Shown here: one piece after another, positions 60,216-64,000 of the stretch
Numbering within the stretch: position 1 is the stretch's first letter
How the letters are laid out: each line of letters begins with the position of its first letter
NCBI RefSeq assembly: GCF_015645445.1
Contig: NZ_JADOGI010000006.1
Coordinates: 1 to 64,000, forward strand
From: Nonomuraea cypriaca
Lineage (GTDB): Bacteria > Actinomycetota > Actinomycetes > Streptosporangiales > Streptosporangiaceae
DNA length: 64,000 nt
Reading direction: 5' to 3'
Notes under the pieces: generated by a model
The model's input: the letters and a program-made list of their open reading frames with translations, nothing else
Told to the model about the DNA's origin: nothing
Databases searched by the model: none
Program-made: the position numbers and the translations under genes

Positions 60216-61808
60216 TCACACGCTGGGCCTGGTGGACTCCGCGTCGTGCGTCATCTCGTCGATGCGCTCCATCACCGCCCTGACCTGCGTCCTGCCCGCC
60301 CGGTGCGGCCGCCGCCGCTGCCACGGGTGCGGGCCGGCGAGAGGGCGGTACTCCACGCCGATGGCGTCCAGCCGGCCGAGGTGCTCGGCCAGCCGGCCGT
60401 CGAAGTCCGCTTGCGCGCCGCCCGACCAGGCCACCTCCGCGAGCGCGCAGGCCCTCGGCCACAGGCGGTAGTCCACAGTACGGGCGTCGGGCACGCGCTC
60501 GGTCCAGAGCTGCGCCTGCGCCCCCAGGACCCGTGCGCGCTCCTCCGGCGTCCAGTCCCCGGGCGCCGGCTCGAACGCGGCGACGTCCTCGACCGTGATC
60601 GCGTCGCCGATGGCCATCGGCTCGTCGGGCGAGCCGGCCTCGGCGTAGTCGAGGTACAGCGGGAACACCGGCGTCGCCACCACGTCGTGCCCCGCCGCCG
60701 CGGCGCGCCTGCCCACGCCCATGCCGCGCCAGGGCATGACGATCGTGTCCTGCCGCAGCCCGCCGCTGACGAACGCCTCGTCCCACACCACCGCGCGGGC
60801 GCCCCGCTCGGCCAGCGCGTCCGCCAGTTGCCGCAGGAACCACGCCTGCAGGTCGTTGGCGGTGGCCAGCCCGAGCGAGTCGCGGTACGCCGTGATCTCC
60901 GCCGAGGCGGCCCAGTGGTCGAGCACCACCTCGTCACCGCCGATGTGCACGTAGGGAGTCTCGCCCAGGGCGCCGATCAGCTCGTCGAAGATCGTGGTCA
61001 GGAACTCGACGGTCGGCGGCAGCGGCGCCAGGATCGCGGGCGAGATGCCCCACCGGTCCAGCACGTCGTGCCGCTCCCCGGTGGCCCCGAGCGCCGGGTA
61101 CGCCGCCAGGACCGCCGAAGCGTGTCCCGGCACGTCGATCTCGGGCACGATCGTCACGCACCGCGCCCGTGCGTACGCGCCCATCTCCGCCAGGTCGTCG
61201 AGCGTGTAGTAGCCCCCGTGCGGGACCTCGTCGTACGCCGCAGGCTCCCCGTGATGGTTGACCGCCGTACGCGGCCGGTGCGAGGCCACCTCCTGCAACA
61301 GCGGGTACGCCCTGCTCTCCACTCGCCACCCCTGGTCGTCCACCAGGTGCAGATGAAGCCGGTTCAGCTTGTGCACCGCCAGCAGGTCGATGAGCCGGAG
61401 GATCTCCCGCTTGGGCAGGAAATGCCGGGCCACGTCCAGGTGGACCCCCCGCCACGCGAACCGCGGCGCGTCCTCGATCCGCACCCCGGGCACCGGCCAC
61501 GACGCCCGGGTGGAGAACCGGTAGGACGCGTCGGGCAGCAGCTGGTGCAGCGACTGCGCAGCGTAGAAGGCCCCGGCCCGCCCGCCGGCTGCGATCTCCA
61601 CCCCGCGCGACCCGGTGGTCAGCCGGTACGCCTCCTCGCCGAGCCCGGGATCCAGCCGGACGTCGATCTCACCCGAGTCGCCGGGGCGCAGGTCGAGCAA
61701 GGGGAGCGCGTGGCGTACGGCGTCGGCGAGATCGCCGGACACGATCGAGCCGGCCGTCAGCTCGCAGGAGGCGGAAAGCTCGTTGAGCAGCTGTGGGCGA
61801 GGAATCAT
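60216..61808 (-). CDS. GH20 beta-N-acetylhexosaminidase
   Basis: Removes terminal GlcNAc from chitin or wall fragments. The 530-residue protein starts at ATG 61808. An N-terminal GH20b alpha/beta domain (~1-130) precedes the barrel: FAWRGVHLDVARHFLPKREI near 142, LHLHLVDDQGWR near 172, PEIDVPGHASAVLAAYP near 235, and PYVHIGGDEV near 300 with the catalytic Asp-Glu pair. WDEAFVSGGL and AQLWTERVPDA complete the site. No signal peptide, so it is probably intracellular and acts in recycling. It overlaps the amidase gene upstream by four bases (ATGA), linking both to wall turnover. Confidence 0.93.
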   Translation of the reverse strand: MIPRPQLLNELSASCELTAGSIVSGDLADAVRHALPLLDLRPGDSGEIDVRLDPGLGEEAYRLTTGSRGVEIAAGGRAGAFYAAQSLHQLLPDASYRFSTRASWPVPGVRIEDAPRFAWRGVHLDVARHFLPKREILRLIDLLAVHKLNRLHLHLVDDQGWRVESRAYPLLQEVASHRPRTAVNHHGEPAAYDEVPHGGYYTLDDLAEMGAYARARCVTIVPEIDVPGHASAVLAAYPALGATGERHDVLDRWGISPAILAPLPPTVEFLTTIFDELIGALGETPYVHIGGDEVVLDHWAASAEITAYRDSLGLATANDLQAWFLRQLADALAERGARAVVWDEAFVSGGLRQDTIVMPWRGMGVGRRAAAAGHDVVATPVFPLYLDYAEAGSPDEPMAIGDAITVEDVAAFEPAPGDWTPEERARVLGAQAQLWTERVPDARTVDYRLWPRACALAEVAWSGGAQADFDGRLAEHLGRLDAIGVEYRPLAGPHPWQRRRPHRAGRTQVRAVMERIDEMTHDAESTRPSV

Positions 61809-62638
61809 GCTTTGAGATAGTGCTGCAATCCGTTCGCCAGCGCCACCGCGATCCGCTGCCGGAATTTCGGATCCAGGAACTTGGCCGCCTCGCCGGGGTT
61901 CTTCATGTTGCCGCACTCCACGAGGACCTTCGGCACGGTCGAGAGGTTGAGACCGCCCAGGTCGTCGCGGTAGTCGAGGGCCTTGGCGCCGATGTAGGTG
62001 GAGTACGGCAGGCGCGTCCCCTCGGTCAAGGCGGCGCGTACGGCCAGGCCCAGCCTGTCGGAGGCGCGCACGACCTTGTCCACCGGCCCGTTGATCTTCT
62101 TCGGCATGATGACGTGGAACCCGCGGTTGCCGGGTGCCGAGCCGTCGGCGTGCACGGAGATCGCCGCGTCCGCCCCGGCCTGGTTGCCGATCGCGGCCCG
62201 CTCGGTGATGCACGGGCCCACGCCGTCGTTGCTCTTCCTGGTGAGCTTGACCGTCGCGCCGCGGCTCTTGAGTATCTTGCGGAGCCGGTTGGAGACGTCC
62301 CAGGTGAAGGCGGCCTCGCTGTAGCCGCCGGCCGTGTCGGTGCCGGTCGTGTCGCACGCCTTCCAGTGGGTCAGAACGTTGACCTTCCTGTTGATGGCGG
62401 CAGGAGCGCGGTAGTTGCCCCCGTTGTGGCCCGGGTCGATGACGACGACCTTGCCGTCGAGCGGCTTGGCCTCCGGCGAGTCCTCGCTCACCGGAGGATC
62501 ACTCACCGAAGGCTCGCTCGCCGGAGCCTGCGTCACCACGGGCTCCCGGCCTGCCGCGGCGTCACCGGGGACGGCGGCACCGCACGCCGAGGCGATCAGG
62601 CCGCAGACGGCGAGCACTAAGGCTGGAAGAGCACGCAT
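61805..62638 (-). CDS. lipoprotein N-acetylmuramoyl-L-alanine amidase (Amidase_3)
   Basis: Zinc amidase that cuts between MurNAc and the stem peptide. The 277-residue protein from ATG 62638 has a lipoprotein signal (LVLAVCGLIASAC, lipobox IASAC), a Pro/Ser linker, then VVVIDPGHNGGNYRAPAAIN (first zinc His), AAFTWDVSNRLRKILKSRGA, DAAISVHADGSAPGNRGFHV (second His) and VLVECGNMKNPGEAAKFL with the catalytic Glu. Anchored outside the membrane. It is followed by and coupled to the GH20 gene, so one transcript encodes outer and inner steps of wall turnover. Confidence 0.92.
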   Translation of the reverse strand: MRALPALVLAVCGLIASACGAAVPGDAAAGREPVVTQAPASEPSVSDPPVSEDSPEAKPLDGKVVVIDPGHNGGNYRAPAAINRKVNVLTHWKACDTTGTDTAGGYSEAAFTWDVSNRLRKILKSRGATVKLTRKSNDGVGPCITERAAIGNQAGADAAISVHADGSAPGNRGFHVIMPKKINGPVDKVVRASDRLGLAVRAALTEGTRLPYSTYIGAKALDYRDDLGGLNLSTVPKVLVECGNMKNPGEAAKFLDPKFRQRIAVALANGLQHYLKA

Positions 62639-62745
62639 GCACTCCAACCTACGGCAGGCCCCCGTTCCCGGACCCCGTCTTGTGAGAAGCGTCATGTGAG
62701 AAGCAGGGCGCGTGACGCCCGCGAGACGTACTCCCCAGACGGGAC

Positions 62746-62994
62746 TCACCAGACGTGCTCGCCGACCTCCTGCCGCTCGAGCAGGGCGGCCAGCTCCCGC
62801 GCGTCCTCGGCGTCGAGCCCGAGGACGACGCGGGGGCGGCCCCACGGGTGGTCGAGGGAGTGGGCGACGTAGCTGGCGACCGACTCCGCGCCGGCGTCGG
62901 TGCCACGCCCTCTCCCCGCCCGCCACTGTCCCCAGGCGCGCTCGAGCTCGGCCGCCGCGCGCTGGGCGCAGGACACCAGTTCTGGATCACGCAT
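62746..62994 (-). CDS. conserved hypothetical protein, 82 aa
   Basis: Small acidic-basic protein starting MRDPELVSCAQRAAAELERA, with WGQWRAGRGRG, SVASYVAHSLDHPWGRPRVV and a C-terminal DARELAALLERQEVGEHVW. It has no signal or membrane segment. I believe it belongs to a small uncharacterised actinomycete family, mostly from its clean frame and codon use. Located about 110 bases upstream of the amidase gene in the same direction. Confidence 0.65.
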   Translation of the reverse strand: MRDPELVSCAQRAAAELERAWGQWRAGRGRGTDAGAESVASYVAHSLDHPWGRPRVVLGLDAEDARELAALLERQEVGEHVW

Positions 62995-63115
62995 GACTGT
63001 TCCCCCCGGATCAGATCGTGACCGAACCGAATCCGGTCACCAATAGCATGACCCTGCCGAGTTAACCGCCGTGCGGCCCCGCCTCCTTGCGTCTTGACCC
63101 AGGTTTGGGCTGCTC

Positions 63116-64000
63116 TTAGGCCGGTCCCGTGCTCCGTCGCACGATCAGCTGGGGGTGGATCTCGCGCAGGCGCGCCCGCTTGGCGGGGTCGCCGATCCGG
63201 TCGCTCAGCAGCGCCGCCGCCGATCTGCCCATGGCCCGGCGGGGCTGGTCGACCGAGGTCAGCGAGACGTGCCTGGACGCCGACAGGTGGGTGTTGTCGT
63301 ACCCGATGATCGATAGGTCCCCGGGCACGCTCAGGCCCAGTTCGCCCGCGGCCGCGAGCACGCCGAGCGCCACCACGTCATTGGCCGCGAAGATCGCGGT
63401 GGGCCTGGGGTCGCGGCTGAGCAGCGCCAGCGCCGCCTCCCTGCCGCCGTCCTCGGTCGCCTCCGCGGCCTCCACCATGATGTACGGCGCCAGCGAGTGC
63501 CTGCGCATGGCCACGAGATAGCCCTCGCAACGCGATGAGCGTGGCCCCTCGATGTGCGCGATGCGTTTGTGCCCGAGCTCGACCAGATGGTCGATGGCCA
63601 GGCGGGCGCCGAGCTGGTCGTCGTCGACCACGATGTCGACGCCGTCGAGCTCGATGTCACGTTCCCCTACGACGACGGTCGGGGTGTAGGCGGTGGCCTC
63701 GATCAGCGTCTCGCTGGTCGGCGCGATGCCTAAGAGAACGAGCCCGTCGACCCGCAGCTCGAGGAAGGCCTCGACGGCCTCGTCCTCGAACGCCGGGTCC
63801 CACTGGCTGTTCCCGATCAGCATGCGCAGGCCGTCGCCGTGCAGGCTCTCCTGCAGGCCGTCGAGGAACTCGGCGTAGAACGGATTGTGCAGGTCGGCGA
63901 CGAGCGCGCCCACCAGATGCGTACGCCCTTCGACCAGGCTGCGCGCGACCGCGTTCGGCCGGTAGCCGAGCTCGCGGGCGGCCTGTAGCACGGCCTGGCG
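63116..64000 (-). CDS. LacI family regulator, partial (N-terminus off the right edge)
   Basis: At the window edge the frame is already in the hinge of a LacI repressor (AARELGYRPNAVARSLVEGR); the helix-turn-helix lies outside. The periplasmic-binding-type sensor follows: LVGALVADLHNPFYAEFLDG, VDGLVLLGIAPTSETLIEAT, DDDQLGARLAIDHLVELGHK, PTAIFAANDVVALGVLAAAG and DLSIIGYDNTHLSASRHVSL, ending LIVRRSTGPA. Binds a sugar or related ligand; none can be named. The nearby hexosaminidase makes an amino-sugar ligand conceivable, but that is speculation. Confidence 0.93.
   Translation of the reverse strand, partial: RQAVLQAARELGYRPNAVARSLVEGRTHLVGALVADLHNPFYAEFLDGLQESLHGDGLRMLIGNSQWDPAFEDEAVEAFLELRVDGLVLLGIAPTSETLIEATAYTPTVVVGERDIELDGVDIVVDDDQLGARLAIDHLVELGHKRIAHIEGPRSSRCEGYLVAMRRHSLAPYIMVEAAEATEDGGREAALALLSRDPRPTAIFAANDVVALGVLAAAGELGLSVPGDLSIIGYDNTHLSASRHVSLTSVDQPRRAMGRSAAALLSDRIGDPAKRARLREIHPQLIVRRSTGPA

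Overview
The window is high-GC DNA from a filamentous-type actinomycete. Mycothiol-era arsenic genes, many PadR/TetR/ArsR regulators, large secreted hydrolases, a P450 cassette, an actinomycete-type integrase remnant and GTG/TTG starts all point that way. Streptosporangiales (Nonomuraea- or Streptosporangium-like) is my inference from the protein flavour; no rRNA is present to prove it.

Layout. 1-1.1 kb: right end of an ISL3-type insertion sequence running off the left edge. 1.1-6.8 kb: small regulatory genes, namely an RsbW-like ATPase divergent from an XRE regulator, two STAS anti-anti-sigma genes in an overlapping pair, and several hypothetical proteins. 7.0-17.8 kb: an arsenic island in two lobes. 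The first is arsR | ArsO-type monooxygenase - Cys-tailed flavoprotein - MFS - arsR. The second is arsR - acr3 - small membrane protein - arsC, followed by arsR - arsM. The arsM is fused to an ArsN-like acetyltransferase domain that is broken. Two unrelated genes (a helical protein and a DUF4238 protein) sit between the lobes with short 3' overlaps on both sides. 17.9-24.3 kb: PadR/membrane pair, tRNA-Lys, acyl-CoA dehydrogenase, PspC, MFS, zincin and a membrane-bound metallophosphoesterase.

24.3-31 kb is the most unusual part. After a tRNA-Glu/Asp/Phe cluster, the 3' end of tRNA-Phe and its terminator recur, increasingly decayed, at about 27.6 and 28.5 kb, with a 14-base echo near 30.95 kb. 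The intervals hold a truncated tyrosine integrase, two inverted paralogues of a secreted beta-propeller/Ig-repeat protein (one frameshifted at a G run) and a Phd/PIN toxin-antitoxin pair. I read this as a stack of decayed integrations at one tRNA. 31-34 kb carries hypothetical accessory genes, a free-standing Clp-N protein and a fulvocin C-related Cys-rich protein.

34-52.7 kb: PadR-GyrI fusion; a TetR-controlled ferredoxin reductase/P450/ferredoxin cassette; envelope and secreted proteins (lipoprotein, HupE-like, purple acid phosphatase-like, DUF916); a PadR-HAAS/RDD-CPBP operon; a secreted GH51-like enzyme with FN3 and CBM2; a TrmB/LuxR regulator facing a giant subtilase. At about 53.07 kb two gene fragments abut in a probable deletion scar. 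53.6-64 kb is ordinary chromosome: TetR/hydrolase, lpdA, tautomerase, response regulator, pyrD, GNAT, GH20 hexosaminidase overlapping a lipoprotein amidase, and a partial LacI regulator at the right edge.
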